Shown: piece by piece, positions 23,851 to 33,485 of the stretch
Layout: each line of letters starts with the position of its first letter
How positions within the stretch are numbered: the stretch's first letter is position 1
Assembly: GCA_020848515.1 (NCBI GenBank)
Contig: JADLIA010000024.1
Coordinates: forward strand, 1-35,327
Length of the DNA stretch: 35,327 bases
Source: Rubrivivax sp.
Lineage (GTDB): Bacteria > Pseudomonadota > Gammaproteobacteria > Burkholderiales > Burkholderiaceae_C
Direction: 5' to 3'
The notes under the pieces: generated by a model
Database searches by the model: none
What the model was told of the DNA's origin: nothing
What the model saw: only the letters and a program-made list of their open reading frames with translations
Translations under genes and position numbers: made by a program

Positions 23851-24420
23851 TCAGGCGGGGCCTGGCGCGGCATCGGGCGCGCCGACCAGGGCGCTGGCGA
23901 AGGCCGCCAGGTCGGCGTGCACGCGCGTGCCGGGCGGATAGGCCGGCGGCAGCGGGTCGGTGTGGCTGGGGGCGTGCAGGCCCGTCAGCACCAGGTGCGG
24001 CACGCAGCCGGCCGCGTGGGCGGCCTGCATGTCGCGTTCGCTGTCGCCCACCGCATGCACCTGGCGCAGATCGACCCGGTAGCGCTCGCCGATCTGCTGG
24101 AACAGCCCGGGCAGCGGCTTGCGGCAGCTGCACGCCTCGTCGGCCGTGTGCGGGCAGAAGAACATGGCGTCCACCTTGCCGCCCACGGCCGCCAGCTGCT
24201 TGTGCATGCGCGCCTGGATGGCGTTGAGCGCTGCCATGTCGAACAGCCCGCGACCCAGGCCCGGCATGTTGGCGGCGATCACCACCTGCCAGCCCGCCTG
24301 GTTGAGCTGGGCGATGGCTTCCAGTGCGCCCGGCAGCGGCTCCCAGTCGGCGGGCGACTGCAGGTAGCCTTCGCGTTCGACGCAGATGGTGCCGTCGCGG
24401 TCCAGGATGACGAGCTTCAT
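23851..24420 (-). CDS. gmhB: D-glycero-D-manno-heptose 1,7-bisphosphate 7-phosphatase GmhB
   Basis: A 189-residue HAD phosphatase of lipopolysaccharide heptose synthesis. Motif I is ILDRDGTI (Asp nucleophile and acid/base), the zinc site is CPHTADEACSCRKP (Cys, His, Cys, Cys) and motif IV GDSERDMQAAHAAG is present. In motif II, however, the usual Thr/Ser-Asn-Gln reads Ala-Ala-Asn-Met (VIAANMPGLGRG), so the hydroxyl residue expected there is missing. The C-terminal tail after residue 150 is longer than in E. coli and low complexity. Start is the ATG eight bases from the upstream gene's stop. Confidence 0.9.
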   Translation of the reverse strand: MKLVILDRDGTICVEREGYLQSPADWEPLPGALEAIAQLNQAGWQVVIAANMPGLGRGLFDMAALNAIQARMHKQLAAVGGKVDAMFFCPHTADEACSCRKPLPGLFQQIGERYRVDLRQVHAVGDSERDMQAAHAAGCVPHLVLTGLHAPSHTDPLPPAYPPGTRVHADLAAFASALVGAPDAAPGPA

Positions 24421-24428
24421 GGCGGCGA

Positions 24429-25052
24429 TTATCCGCCGCCGCCCGGCGTCAGCCGGCCCCAGCGGCCCCACCAGCGCCCGGCCTGCCAGTCCAGCCGGGC
24501 CGGACGGCCGGGCGCAAACGCGGTCGGCGGCTGGCCCTCGGCCAGCAGGCGCTGAGGCGCGCCGGCCGGGGCCAGCTCGAAATACACCTCGGTGCCGCCC
24601 GGGCCGCGTGCGCTGGCCGGCACGTCGCGCAGCAGCAGCACGCGCACCTCCTGCGCCGGCAGCGGCCGACGGCCGGCGCGGTTCAGCTGGCTGGCCACCA
24701 GCCCGGCGCCGACCCCCAGCCAGAGCAGCAGCCACAGCGCCAGCGCCCACGGCCGCAGGCGCGCCCAGCCGTGGCGGCGCAGCGCCGCGCGGCCGGCCAG
24801 GCGCAGCCCCAGCACCGCGCCCAGCAGCCCCAGCCCGGTGAACACCGCCGGCCGCGCCGCCGCCCACAGCGCCTGCGCCGGGTCGGACACCAGGGTGGCC
24901 GGGTGCAGCGCCTGCAGGCCGTCGGCATCGGCTTCGGCCAGCGCCTGCAGCAGCGCGCGCAGCAGCAGCACCGCCAGCGGCGGTGCCAGCAGCCAGGTCA
25001 GGCCGCGCCAGCCGAGGCCGGTGGTGGCGGCGGCCGCAGGCCCCGGGCTCAC
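24429..25052 (-). CDS. Hypothetical membrane protein between glyS and gmhB
   Basis: A 207-residue protein with three or four predicted transmembrane helices (about residues 18-38, 65-88, 97-122), then a soluble Pro/Arg/Gly-rich C-terminal part with LPAQEVRVLLLRD and GGTEVYFELAPAG. I recognise no family. The start is a GTG overlapping the glyS stop (GTGA), and the stop is eight bases before gmhB, so it is embedded in the operon. Coding is supported by this tight fit and by hydrophobic segments; no motif gives a function. Confidence 0.65.
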   Translation of the reverse strand: MSPGPAAAATTGLGWRGLTWLLAPPLAVLLLRALLQALAEADADGLQALHPATLVSDPAQALWAAARPAVFTGLGLLGAVLGLRLAGRAALRRHGWARLRPWALALWLLLWLGVGAGLVASQLNRAGRRPLPAQEVRVLLLRDVPASARGPGGTEVYFELAPAGAPQRLLAEGQPPTAFAPGRPARLDWQAGRWWGRWGRLTPGGGG

Positions 25053-27208
25053 GCCGCCAGCCGCGCCAGCTCGGCCACGCGGTTCATGGCCTGGTGCAGG
25101 GTCTTGAGCAGGCCCTGGCGGTTCAGCCGCAGGTCGGCCTGCTCGGCGTTGACCATGACGTGGTCGAAGAAGGCGTCCACCGGCGCACGCAGCGCCGCCA
25201 GGGACTGCAGGCTGGCGGTGTAGTCGCCGCGCGCCAACTGCGCGTCGGCCTGCGGCAGCACCTGCTGCATGGCGGCGTACAGCGCCTGCTCGGCCGGCTC
25301 CTGCAGCAGCAGCTCGCTGACATGGGGGTGCACCGGGCTTTCGGCCTCGGCCTTCTTCAGGATGTTGCCGATGCGCTTGTTGGCCGCCGCCAGGGCGGGT
25401 GCTTCGGGCAGGGCGGCAAAGGCGCGCACCGCCTGCAAGTGCGGATGCACGTCGGCCAGGCGCGGCGGGCGCAGGGCCAGCACGGCGTCGACTTCCTGCG
25501 CGCTGAAGCCCTGCTCGCGCAGGCTGCCGGCCAGGCGGTCGTAGATGAACTTGCCGGCCAGCTCGTCCTTCACGCGCGACGGGTTGAAGTCGGCCTTGCC
25601 GGCAAAGGTCTGCGCCGCCAGCTCGATCAGCTCGGGCAGCGCCAGCGGCAACGCCTGCTCGATCAGCATGCGGATTACGCCCAGCGCATGGCGGCGCAGC
25701 GCGAACGGGTCGCGGTCGCCGGTGGGCAGGTTGCCGATGCCGAACATGCCGACCAGGGTTTCCAGCTTGTCGGCCAGCGCCACCACCGTGCCGACCTGGC
25801 CGCGCGGCAGCTCGTCGCCGGCAAAGCGCGGCTTGTAGTGGTCTTCGATGGCCAGCGCGATGTCCTCGCTCAGGCCGTCGTGGCGCGCGTAGTAGCCGCC
25901 CATCACGCCCTGCAGTTCGGGGAACTCGCCCACCATGTCGGTCAGCAGATCGGCCTTGGCCAGGCGCGCGGCGGTGTCGGCCGCCTGCGCCAGCGCGGCG
26001 CCGCCCAGCTGCTGGCCGATCTGGCGCGCGATGGCGCGCACGCGCTCGACCCGCTCGCCCTGCGTGCCCAGCTGGTTGTGGTAGACCACCTGCGCCAGCT
26101 GCGGCACACGGCTTTCCAGCGTCTTCTTGCGGTCCTGGTCGAAGAAGAACTTGGCGTCGGCCAGGCGCGGGCGCACCACGCGCTCGTTGCCGGCGATCAC
26201 GGCGCTCGGGTCGTCCGGCGTGATGTTGCTGACCACCAGGAAGCGGTGCGTCAGCCGGCCCTGTGCGTCCAGCAGCGGAAAGTACTTCTGGTTGGCCTTC
26301 ATGGTCAGGATCAGGCATTCCTGCGGCACCTGCAGGAATTCGGGCTCGAACGCGCAGACCAGCACGTTGGGGCGCTCGACCAGGGCCGTCACCTCGTCCA
26401 GCAATGCTTCATCTTTGATAGCTGTCAGCGCAGTCCCTGCCTGTGTTGCAGCCGCTTTGATCTGTGCTTCGAGGGTGGCGCGGCGCTCCTCGAAGCTGGC
26501 GATCACCGCGCCCTGCTGGCGCAGGTCGAGGGAGTAGTCGTCGGCGCTGGCCAGCTCCACCGGGTCGCTGGCGGCCTCGAAGCGGTGGCCGTGCGTGGCG
26601 CGGCCGGCGCGCAGGCCCAGCGCCGTGACCGGCACCACGGTTTCGCCGTGCAGCGCCACCAGGCCGTGCGCCGGGCGCACGAACTGCACGCTGTCCCAGC
26701 CCGGGCGGGCACAGCCGGCCTGCAGCTGGTAGGTCATGACCTTGGGGATCGGCAGGCGCGCGATGGCTTCGTCCAGCGCCTTCTGCAAGCCGCTGTCCAG
26801 CGTGGCGCCGGTGACCACGCTGTCCAGGAACAGCGCCTCGGCCTTGCCGTCCGGCTGGCGCTTGAGCTGCGGCACCACCGTGGGCTCGGCGCCCAGCGCC
26901 TGCAGCTTCTTGAGCAGCGCCGGCGTGGCCTGACCCTGGGCGTCCAGGCCGACGCTGACCGGCATCAGCTTGAGCTGCACCGCGCGGTCGGCCGCCTTGG
27001 CCGCCACATGCGTGATGTGCGCCGCCAGGCGGCGCGGGCTGGCGTAGGGCGTGACGCGCGAGTCCGCCGCCGTCAGGCCCTGCGCCTGCAGCTGCGCCGC
27101 CAGGGTGGTGGCAAAGGCCTCGCCCAGCTGCCGCAGGGCCTTGGGGGGAAGCTCCTCGACGAACAGCTCGACAAGCAGGTTCTGCGTGGTCATATCGGTC
27201 ATGCTCAT
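25049..27208 (-). CDS. glyS: Glycyl-tRNA synthetase beta subunit
   Basis: A 719-residue beta chain of the alpha2-beta2 bacterial glycyl-tRNA synthetase, involved in tRNA binding. [15 protein letters not shown] at the N-terminus, [60 protein letters not shown] and the C-terminal [21 protein letters not shown] match the family throughout. Residues about 250-269 ([20 protein letters not shown]) use many AT-ending codons and match the dispersed repeat. Its ATG overlaps the glyQ stop (ATGA). Confidence 0.97.
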   Translation of the reverse strand: MSMTDMTTQNLLVELFVEELPPKALRQLGEAFATTLAAQLQAQGLTAADSRVTPYASPRRLAAHITHVAAKAADRAVQLKLMPVSVGLDAQGQATPALLKKLQALGAEPTVVPQLKRQPDGKAEALFLDSVVTGATLDSGLQKALDEAIARLPIPKVMTYQLQAGCARPGWDSVQFVRPAHGLVALHGETVVPVTALGLRAGRATHGHRFEAASDPVELASADDYSLDLRQQGAVIASFEERRATLEAQIKAAATQAGTALTAIKDEALLDEVTALVERPNVLVCAFEPEFLQVPQECLILTMKANQKYFPLLDAQGRLTHRFLVVSNITPDDPSAVIAGNERVVRPRLADAKFFFDQDRKKTLESRVPQLAQVVYHNQLGTQGERVERVRAIARQIGQQLGGAALAQAADTAARLAKADLLTDMVGEFPELQGVMGGYYARHDGLSEDIALAIEDHYKPRFAGDELPRGQVGTVVALADKLETLVGMFGIGNLPTGDRDPFALRRHALGVIRMLIEQALPLALPELIELAAQTFAGKADFNPSRVKDELAGKFIYDRLAGSLREQGFSAQEVDAVLALRPPRLADVHPHLQAVRAFAALPEAPALAAANKRIGNILKKAEAESPVHPHVSELLLQEPAEQALYAAMQQVLPQADAQLARGDYTASLQSLAALRAPVDAFFDHVMVNAEQADLRLNRQGLLKTLHQAMNRVAELARLAA
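26406..26462 (-). repeat. Dispersed repeat copy G, within glyS
   Basis: Minus strand contains GCGCTGACAGCTATCAAAGAT, close to copy E (GCGCAGACAGCTATCAATAAT). Codons here are GCT, GCA, ACA, ACT, GAT, GAA and AAA, unlike the surrounding G/C-ending codons. It is read in frame. Confidence 0.6.
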
Positions 27209-28125
27209 GCGGCGGGTTTTTCGATCTGCTCGACCCACGCGCGCGGTGCCAGCGGAAAGCCCAGGCGCTGGCGGCTGTCGTAATAGCTCTGCGCCACGGC
27301 GCGCGCCAGGGTGCGGATGCGGCCGATGTAGGCGGCGCGCTCGGTCACGGAAATGGCGCCGCGCGCGTCCAGCAGGTTGAAGGTGTGGGCGGCCTTGAGC
27401 ACCTGCTCATAGGCCGGCAGCGCCAGCTGCTGGCCGATCAGGTGCAGCGCCTGCCGCTCGTGCGCGGCAAAGGCGGTGAACAGGAAGTCGGCGTCGCTGT
27501 GCTCGAAGTTGTAGGTGGACTGCTCGACCTCGTTCTGGTGATAGACGTCGCCATAGGTCAGCTTGCTGCCGTCCGGCCCTTCGGTCCAGACCAGGTTGTA
27601 GACGTTGTCCACCCCCTGCAGGTACATGGCCAGGCGCTCCAGGCCGTAGGTGATCTCGCCGGTGGCGGGCCGGCAGTCGATTCCGCCGACCTGCTGGAAG
27701 TAGGTGAACTGGGTCACTTCCATGCCGTTGAGCCACACCTCCCAGCCCAGGCCCCAGGCGCCCAGCGTGGGGTTCTCCCAGTCGTCCTCGACGAAGCGGA
27801 TGTCGTTCTTCTTCAGGTCGAACCCCAGCGCCTGCAGGCTGCCCAGGTACAGCTCCAGGATGTTGGCCGGCGCCGGCTTGAGCACCACCTGGTACTGGTA
27901 GTAGTGCTGCAGGCGGTTGGGGTTGTCGCCGTAGCGGCCGTCCTTGGGGCGGCGGCTGGGCTGCACGTAGGCGGCGCGCCAGGGCTCGGGGCCGATGGCG
28001 CGCAAAAAAGTGGCGGTGTGGCTGGTGCCGGCGCCCACTTCCATGTCGTACGGCTGCAGCAGCGCGCAGCCCTGATCGGCCCAGTACTGCTGTAGCGACA
28101 GGATGATTTGCTGAAAAGTGAGCAT
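27205..28125 (-). CDS. glyQ: Glycyl-tRNA synthetase alpha subunit
   Basis: A 306-residue class II aminoacyl-tRNA synthetase chain that binds glycine and [52 protein letters not shown] is the class II motif region; [31 protein letters not shown] and the [10 protein letters not shown] and [13 protein letters not shown] segments follow. Normal length. An earlier ATG (28149) is possible, but MLTFQQ is where the family begins. Confidence 0.97.
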   Translation of the reverse strand: MLTFQQIILSLQQYWADQGCALLQPYDMEVGAGTSHTATFLRAIGPEPWRAAYVQPSRRPKDGRYGDNPNRLQHYYQYQVVLKPAPANILELYLGSLQALGFDLKKNDIRFVEDDWENPTLGAWGLGWEVWLNGMEVTQFTYFQQVGGIDCRPATGEITYGLERLAMYLQGVDNVYNLVWTEGPDGSKLTYGDVYHQNEVEQSTYNFEHSDADFLFTAFAAHERQALHLIGQQLALPAYEQVLKAAHTFNLLDARGAISVTERAAYIGRIRTLARAVAQSYYDSRQRLGFPLAPRAWVEQIEKPAA

Positions 28126-28174
28126 GGCGGTGCGTACCGGAGCGGGCAAACCCGGTATTTTAGTGTTCTGAATG

Positions 28175-28233
28175 AAATGTGGCCCCAGCGCTTGATGGGC
28201 AAGCGCCGATAGCTATAAAAAACGTAGTAAACT
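28175..28233 (+). repeat. Dispersed repeat copy H
   Basis: CCAGCGCTTGATGGGCAAGCGC, then CGATAGCTATAAAAAACGTAG. AGCGCTTG-atggg-CAAGCGC forms a hairpin. Located between the fabB stop and the glyQ start; probably ends the fabA-fabB mRNA. Confidence 0.8.
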
Positions 28234-29452
28234 AGGGCCAGCGCCGCAGCACCAGGCTGGCGTTGGTGCCGCCGAAGCCGAAGCTGTTGGACAGCACGGT
28301 GCTCAGCCGGGCGTCGCGCGTGGCGGTCACCAGCGGCATGGCGCCGAGCTCGGGGTCGGGCGTCTCGACGTTCACCGAGCCGGCGATGAAGCCCTTTTGC
28401 AGCATGATGAGGCAGTAGATCGCCTCCTGCACGCCGGTGGCGCCCAGCGAATGGCCGGTGAGCGACTTGGTGCTGGAAAACGGCGGCACGGCGTCGCCGA
28501 ACACCGCGCGCATGGCGCGCACTTCCTGCATGTCGCCCACGGGCGTGGAGGTGCCGTGGGTGTTGATGTAGTCGATCGGCGCATCCAGCCCGTCGATCGC
28601 CTGGCGCATGCAGGCAATCGCCCCGTCGCCCGAGGGCGCCACCATGTCCTCGCCGTCGCTGGTGGCCCCGAAGCCCACGACTTCGGCCAGGATGGTGGCA
28701 CCGCGCGCCTGGGCGTGCTCCAGGCTTTCCAGCACCACGGCGCCGCCGCCGCCGGCGATCACGAAGCCGTCGCGGTGGGCGTCGTAGGCGCGCGAGGCCT
28801 TGTCGGGCGTGGCGTTGTATTTGCTGGACATGGCGCCCATGCCGTCGAACAGCATGGCCATGCCCCAGGAAAGCTCTTCGCCGCCGCCGGCGAACATCAC
28901 GTCCTGCATGCCCCAGGCGATCTGCTGCGCCGCCGCGCCGATGCAGTGCGCCGAGGTGGAACAGGCCGAGGTGATGGAGTAGTTGATGCCCTTGACCTTG
29001 AAGTTGGTGGCCAGGCAGGCCGACACGGTGGAGCTCATGCAGCGCGTCACCTGATACGGCCCGACGCGGCGGATGCCCTTTTCGCGCAGCGTGTCGGCGG
29101 CCTCGATCTGGTTGGCCGGCGAGCCGCCGCCCGAGCCCATGATGAGCCCGGTGCGCGGGTGGCTGACCTGCGCGGGGGTGAGGCCCGCCTGGGCGATGGC
29201 GTCCGCGAGCGCGATCTGCGCGTAGGCGGCGGCGTCGCCCATGAAGCGCAGCTCCTTGCGGTCGATGCGCGCTTCCAGGTCGATCTCGGGCACGCCGGCC
29301 ACCTGGCTGCGCAGGCCCATCTCGGTGAATCTGGGCACCGCCCGGATGCCCGAGCGCCCGGCGCGCAGTGAGGCTTCCACCGTGTCCAGATCGTTGCCGA
29401 TGCACGAGACGATGCCCGCGCCGGTGATCACGACGCGCCGCTGGGTGCTCAT
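28232..29452 (-). CDS. fabB: 3-oxoacyl-ACP synthase I FabB
   Basis: A 406-residue condensing enzyme that elongates unsaturated acyl-ACPs. The catalytic triad is Cys164 ([12 protein letters not shown]), His299 ([11 protein letters not shown]) and His334 ([13 protein letters not shown]). [14 protein letters not shown] is the C-terminal signature. Its neighbour FabA supports FabB rather than FabF. The start overlaps the fabA stop (ATGA), so they are co-translated. Confidence 0.96.
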   Translation of the reverse strand: MSTQRRVVITGAGIVSCIGNDLDTVEASLRAGRSGIRAVPRFTEMGLRSQVAGVPEIDLEARIDRKELRFMGDAAAYAQIALADAIAQAGLTPAQVSHPRTGLIMGSGGGSPANQIEAADTLREKGIRRVGPYQVTRCMSSTVSACLATNFKVKGINYSITSACSTSAHCIGAAAQQIAWGMQDVMFAGGGEELSWGMAMLFDGMGAMSSKYNATPDKASRAYDAHRDGFVIAGGGGAVVLESLEHAQARGATILAEVVGFGATSDGEDMVAPSGDGAIACMRQAIDGLDAPIDYINTHGTSTPVGDMQEVRAMRAVFGDAVPPFSSTKSLTGHSLGATGVQEAIYCLIMLQKGFIAGSVNVETPDPELGAMPLVTATRDARLSTVLSNSFGFGGTNASLVLRRWP

Positions 29453-29961
29453 GACGCTTGCCCCTCCCGCGTGAACAGACCCACGCGCAGGTCGTTGGCG
29501 ACGTAGATTTCCTTGCCGTCGGCCAGCAGGCGGGCGTCGCCGATGGCCATGTTGAGCTTGCGCTTGATGACGCGCTTGATGTCGATTTCGTAGCGCACCA
29601 GCTTGACGTCGGGGCCGACCTCGCCGGTGAACTTGACCTCGCCGGCGCCCAGGGCGCGCCCGCGCCCCGGCAGGCGCAACCAGGTCAGGTAAAAGCCGAT
29701 CAGCTGCCACATGGCATCGAGCCCCAGGCAGCCGGGCATCACCGGGTCGCCCTGAAAGTGGCAGGCGAAGAACCACAGGCCCGGCTTGACGTCCAGCTCG
29801 GCTTCGATGCGTCCCAGCCCATGCGCGCCACCGTCGTCGTCGATGTGCGTGATGCGATCGAACATCAGCATCGGCGGCAGCGGCAGGCGACCGGCCTCGG
29901 GCCCGAACAGGCGGCCCTCCCCCGAGGCAATCAACTGGTCGTAGGAAAAAGAATCAGCCAT
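29449..29961 (-). CDS. fabA: 3-hydroxydecanoyl-ACP dehydratase/isomerase FabA
   Basis: A 170-residue enzyme that dehydrates and isomerises 3-hydroxydecanoyl-ACP, the branch point to unsaturated fatty acids. [30 protein letters not shown] has the active-site His68 and Asp82; [13 protein letters not shown] and [27 protein letters not shown] complete the match. The start is [10 protein letters not shown] at 29961; an ATG at 29970 is the alternative. First gene of fabA-fabB. Confidence 0.96.
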   Translation of the reverse strand: MADSFSYDQLIASGEGRLFGPEAGRLPLPPMLMFDRITHIDDDGGAHGLGRIEAELDVKPGLWFFACHFQGDPVMPGCLGLDAMWQLIGFYLTWLRLPGRGRALGAGEVKFTGEVGPDVKLVRYEIDIKRVIKRKLNMAIGDARLLADGKEIYVANDLRVGLFTREGQAS

Positions 29962-30016
29962 GCCGCGCATTGTGCCTGAGGGCTGCGGCCGCGCCCGGCG
30001 CCGCGCCGCTCGCGCC

Positions 30017-31612
30017 TCAGCCGCGGCGTTGCCGGGCCAGGGCGGCCACCACCAGCGCCGCGCAGCCCAGCCACAGCGGCCACAGCCCCAGACGCGCGGC
30101 CCAGGCGGCGTAGGGCGTGAGGTGGCTGCGGCCTTCGAACTGTCCGCGCAGCACGCCGCGCGTGGCGCGCGCCAGCCGGTGCGTCACCTGGCCGCGGTGG
30201 TCGATGATGGCGGTGGCGCCGGTGTTGGTGGCGCGCAGCATGGGGCGCTCGAACTCCAGCGCGCGCATGCGGCCGATGGCCAGGTGCTGGTCGATCGCCA
30301 CGCCGTCGCCGAACCAGGCGATGTTGCTCAGGTTGACGAAGGCCGTGGGGGCCGTGGCCGGGTCGATGAAGCGCGCCGCCAGCTCCTCGCCGAACAGATC
30401 CTCATAGCAGATGTTGGGCGCCAGCCGCTGGCCCTGCCACACGAACGACAGTTGGCCGACGGCGCCGCGCGAGAAATCGCCCAGCGGGATCCGCATCAGC
30501 TCGGTGAACCAGCGAAACAGCGGCGGAATGAACTCGCCGAACGGCACCAGATGGTGCTTGTCGTAGCGGTAGGGCGCCGCCTGCCCCGGCGCCAGCCCGA
30601 CCACCGAGTTGGTGTAGCCATGCTCCAGATCGCCCAGCGGCACGCCCAGCAGCGCCGCCTGCGGCCCCTGGGCGTAGCGCGCCCGCAGCGCCTCCCAGTA
30701 GCCCTCGGGCAACTGGCGCGGCAGCAGCGGAATGGCGGTTTCCGGCGCCACCACCAGCGGTGCCGTGCTGGCTTGCAACTGCGCGCCGTACCAGCGCAGC
30801 GCATCGGCCATGCCGGTGCCGGGGATGAACTTCTGATCCTGCGGGATGTTGCCCTGCAGCAGCTCGACCGCGCTGGTCAGCGCCGGCGCGCCGGGCGTGT
30901 CCAGCGCCATCTGGCGCCCGCCCCACAGGCTGCCGGCCAGCGCCAGCAGCGCAGCGGTGCCCGCCAGGGTGCGCGGCTGGCGCCAGCGCACCTGGGGCGC
31001 CAGCGCCAGCAGGGCGGCCAGCGCCGCGCCGACGAAGCCGACCCCGTACACCCCCACGTAGCGCGCCAGAAACGCCAGCGGCCCGTCCACCTGGGCGTAG
31101 CCGCCCGCGCCCCAGGGAAAGCCGGTCAGCCAGCGGCCGCGCGCCAGCTCGGCCAGGGTCCACAGCGCGGCGAACAGCAGCGCCGCGCGCACCGGCCGGC
31201 GCGTCGGCGCCAGCGCCACGAAGGCGGCGCCCGCCACGACGTAGTACAGCGCCAGAAAGCCCGCCAGCGCCAGCACCGCCGCCGCCGCCAGCAGCGGGTG
31301 CAGGCCGCCATAGGTGTGCATGGAGGTGAACAGCCACCAGAAGCTGCCGGCCAGCCAGCCCAGGGCGAACAGGCCGGCCAGCGCCAGCGCGCGGCGCCAG
31401 GCCGGGGCGGTCTGCGGGCGCTCCCAGGTGCTGGCGCTCCAGGAGCTCTGGCGCTCGGCCTGATGCACCAGCTGCCACACCAGCCAGGCCAGGCTGAAGG
31501 TCTGCAGCCACCAGCGCGGCGCGCCCTGCCAGGGGTCGGCGATCGACAGCGCCTGCAGCACGCCGGCCAGCAGCGCCGCCACCGGCGAGGCCAGGGCGTG
31601 CACCCGGCGCAT
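30017..31612 (-). CDS. lnt: Apolipoprotein N-acyltransferase Lnt
   Basis: A 531-residue inner-membrane enzyme that N-acylates the terminal cysteine of lipoproteins. Six or more hydrophobic helices occupy residues 8-230, and the periplasmic nitrilase-like domain follows with the catalytic triad Glu291 ([12 protein letters not shown]), Lys352 ([14 protein letters not shown]) and Cys402 ([15 protein letters not shown]). A final helix near 505-525 ends the protein. Its ATG shares one base with the corC stop (TGATG), which indicates coupled translation. Confidence 0.96.
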   Translation of the reverse strand: MRRVHALASPVAALLAGVLQALSIADPWQGAPRWWLQTFSLAWLVWQLVHQAERQSSWSASTWERPQTAPAWRRALALAGLFALGWLAGSFWWLFTSMHTYGGLHPLLAAAAVLALAGFLALYYVVAGAAFVALAPTRRPVRAALLFAALWTLAELARGRWLTGFPWGAGGYAQVDGPLAFLARYVGVYGVGFVGAALAALLALAPQVRWRQPRTLAGTAALLALAGSLWGGRQMALDTPGAPALTSAVELLQGNIPQDQKFIPGTGMADALRWYGAQLQASTAPLVVAPETAIPLLPRQLPEGYWEALRARYAQGPQAALLGVPLGDLEHGYTNSVVGLAPGQAAPYRYDKHHLVPFGEFIPPLFRWFTELMRIPLGDFSRGAVGQLSFVWQGQRLAPNICYEDLFGEELAARFIDPATAPTAFVNLSNIAWFGDGVAIDQHLAIGRMRALEFERPMLRATNTGATAIIDHRGQVTHRLARATRGVLRGQFEGRSHLTPYAAWAARLGLWPLWLGCAALVVAALARQRRG

Positions 31613-32541
31613 CAGGCTTCGGTCGGCGGCACGCGCACCACCTTGAACCAGCGCACCGCGCCGCCGCGCGTGTGCAGCACGTGAAAGTCCAGCGTGCCCA
31701 TGCGGTGGTGCTCGCCGCGCTTGGGCACATGGCCCATTTCGTGCGCGATCAGGCCGCCGACGGTGTCGAACTCGGCCTCCAGGTCGCCCTGCGGGTCGGC
31801 GCCCAGGCGCACGCCGAAGGCTTCGTTGACGCGCTCCAGCGGCGTGTCGCCGGCCACGCGCCAGCTGTGGTCGGCCAGGGCGAAGATGTCGCCCTCGTCG
31901 GCGTCGATGTCGAACTCGTCCTCGATCTCGCCGACGATCTGCTCCAGCACGTCCTCGATGGTGATCAGGCCGGCCGTGCGGCCGAACTCGTCGACCACCA
32001 TGGCCAGGTGGTTGCGGCTGATGCGAAACGCGCGCAGCAGGTCGCTCAGGCCCTTGCTTTCGGGGATGAACATGGCCGGCCGCAGCAGTGTGCGCAGGTT
32101 CAGCTCGGGCGCGCGCTGGAGCTTGAGCAGGTCCTTGGCCAGCAGGATGCCGATGATGTTCTCGCGCTCGCCCTGGTAGACCGGAAAGCGCGAATGCGCG
32201 GTGGTGATGACGTCGCGCAGCAGCTGCTCATAGGGCGCGTCGATGTCCAGCAGGTCCATGCGCGGGGCGGCCACCATGGCGTCGCCGGCGGTCATGTCGG
32301 ACAGGCGCAGCACGCCTTCCAGCATGACGCGGCTTTCGGCGTTGATGACCTCCTTGTCCTCGGCGTCGGCCAGCGTCTCGATCAGCTCGTGCGTCGAGTC
32401 GGGGCCGGGACGGATGAACTCGATCAGCTTCTGAAACAGGCTGCGCTTGTCCTCGCGCTCGTTCGAGCGTTCGGGGTTGCGCGCGGAAGGGGGGTCGGCC
32501 ACGGTCGGGTGCAGGGCGTGCTCAAGTTGTGACAAGGGCAA
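31612..32541 (-). CDS. corC: CorC/YbeX-type CBS-domain protein
   Basis: A soluble CNNM-related protein of about 309 residues, linked in E. coli to magnesium/cobalt efflux and ribosome health. Two CBS domains (about 80-145 and 150-210; GDAMVAAPRMDLLDIDAP, HSRFPVYQGERENIIGILLAKDLL, HLAMVVDEFGRTAGLITIEDVLEQIVGEIEDE) precede the CorC_HlyC domain (about 225-305). No transmembrane helices, as expected for YbeX. The start is unclear: TTG at 32541 gives the full frame and GTG at 32502 is an alternative; neither has a good ribosome site. Gene order corC-lnt is conserved. Confidence 0.92.
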   Translation of the reverse strand: MPLSQLEHALHPTVADPPSARNPERSNEREDKRSLFQKLIEFIRPGPDSTHELIETLADAEDKEVINAESRVMLEGVLRLSDMTAGDAMVAAPRMDLLDIDAPYEQLLRDVITTAHSRFPVYQGERENIIGILLAKDLLKLQRAPELNLRTLLRPAMFIPESKGLSDLLRAFRISRNHLAMVVDEFGRTAGLITIEDVLEQIVGEIEDEFDIDADEGDIFALADHSWRVAGDTPLERVNEAFGVRLGADPQGDLEAEFDTVGGLIAHEMGHVPKRGEHHRMGTLDFHVLHTRGGAVRWFKVVRVPPTEA

Positions 32542-32601
32542 GGATAGCCCATGTGCCCCGCCGCGCCGGTCTTCACGGTACGCGCTGAACGCGCACCCAC
32601 G

Positions 32602-33297
32602 TCACACGTCCGACCGATGCTGGCCGTCGCGCACCGCCGCGCGCACCTCCTGCACCGTGGCCAGCAGCTGGCGCGCCTGCGAGGCGGCGGTCTTCAGACC
32701 GAAATCGACCTGACCGACCTGATCGGCCAGCAGCTCGCTGACGCGGCTGGCGAAGGTGGCCGGCGGCAGGCTCAGGTGGGCCTGGCTTTCGCTGCCGGCA
32801 TGTTCGACCACCGCACCGGCCTGGCGCGCGATGCGCAGCATGGCGGTGTTCTCGCTCAGGGCGTGGATGTACAGGGTCTGCACGCCGTCGTTGACGGCGT
32901 GGATAGCGGCGCGCTCGAACAGGCGCTTGCCGTAGCCGCGCCCGCGGGCGTGCTTGGCCACCGAGACGCCGAACTCGGCAAAGCCGGCCGACGCGAAATC
33001 GTTCGGGTAGGCCAGGTGTGCCATGGCGATCAGCGTCAGGCGGCGGTTGAAGATGCCGAACACGTGGTCGCGCTCGAAGTTCAGTCCGTCCACGTACTGG
33101 CGGATCTGGGCGTCGCCCGCAGCGTAACCGAAGCGCAGGTAGCGGTCGTGCTCGTCCAGCGCCAGCAGATGGCGTGCAATGCGTTCCCGGTGCTCGGGCC
33201 CGACCTCGCGGATCGGCACCACGGCGCTCCGTCGGGACGGGCGGCGCGGGGCCGGGTCGATCGGGGTGTCGATGACGGGTGGGTGAAGCTGGTTCAT
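32602..33297 (-). CDS. GNAT-family N-acetyltransferase
   Basis: A 231-residue acetyltransferase. The acetyl-CoA-binding motif A is VSVAKHARGRGYGKRLFERAAIHA (around residue 115), preceded by RYLRFGYAAGDAQIRQYVDGL and AEFGVSVA strands, and followed by LYIHALSENTAMLRIARQAGAVVE. After the fold (about residue 185) is a helical tail. The Q/R/RF segments resemble the GNAT modules of protein lysine acetyltransferases, but substrate is unknown. Likely monocistronic; the gap to corC is 60 bases. Confidence 0.85.
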   Translation of the reverse strand: MNQLHPPVIDTPIDPAPRRPSRRSAVVPIREVGPEHRERIARHLLALDEHDRYLRFGYAAGDAQIRQYVDGLNFERDHVFGIFNRRLTLIAMAHLAYPNDFASAGFAEFGVSVAKHARGRGYGKRLFERAAIHAVNDGVQTLYIHALSENTAMLRIARQAGAVVEHAGSESQAHLSLPPATFASRVSELLADQVGQVDFGLKTAASQARQLLATVQEVRAAVRDGQHRSDV

Positions 33298-33430
33298 GCA
33301 CCCAATGGTAGGGACGCGGCTCTAGAGAGAAAACTCCAATCGTCACCCTGACGCGCCGACTGTGTAACCGATCACGCCGCAGCGCTGCGAGACGCAAGAA
33401 TGTGCGGCTTCTGGTGCACCGCCGTTCATC

Positions 33431-33462
33431 CTGAACCTGTCGAAGGGCTTCGACAGGTTCAG
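33431..33462. repeat. REP-like palindrome
   Basis: CTGAACCTGTCGAAG and CTTCGACAGGTTCAG with GG at the centre, a perfect 15-bp inverted repeat. The flanks GTTCATC and CCCGAAC make a less perfect outer pair. This short palindrome type is common between genes in many Proteobacteria. Here it lies in the 188-base gap between the GNAT and Lrp genes; nothing else was seen in that gap. Confidence 0.8.
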
Positions 33463-33485
33463 CCCGAACGGCGTTCGACAGCCTC

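Noticed and set aside
24983-27283. 766-codon plus-strand frame opposite glyS
   Set aside because: Shadow of glyS; no start signals and no motif.
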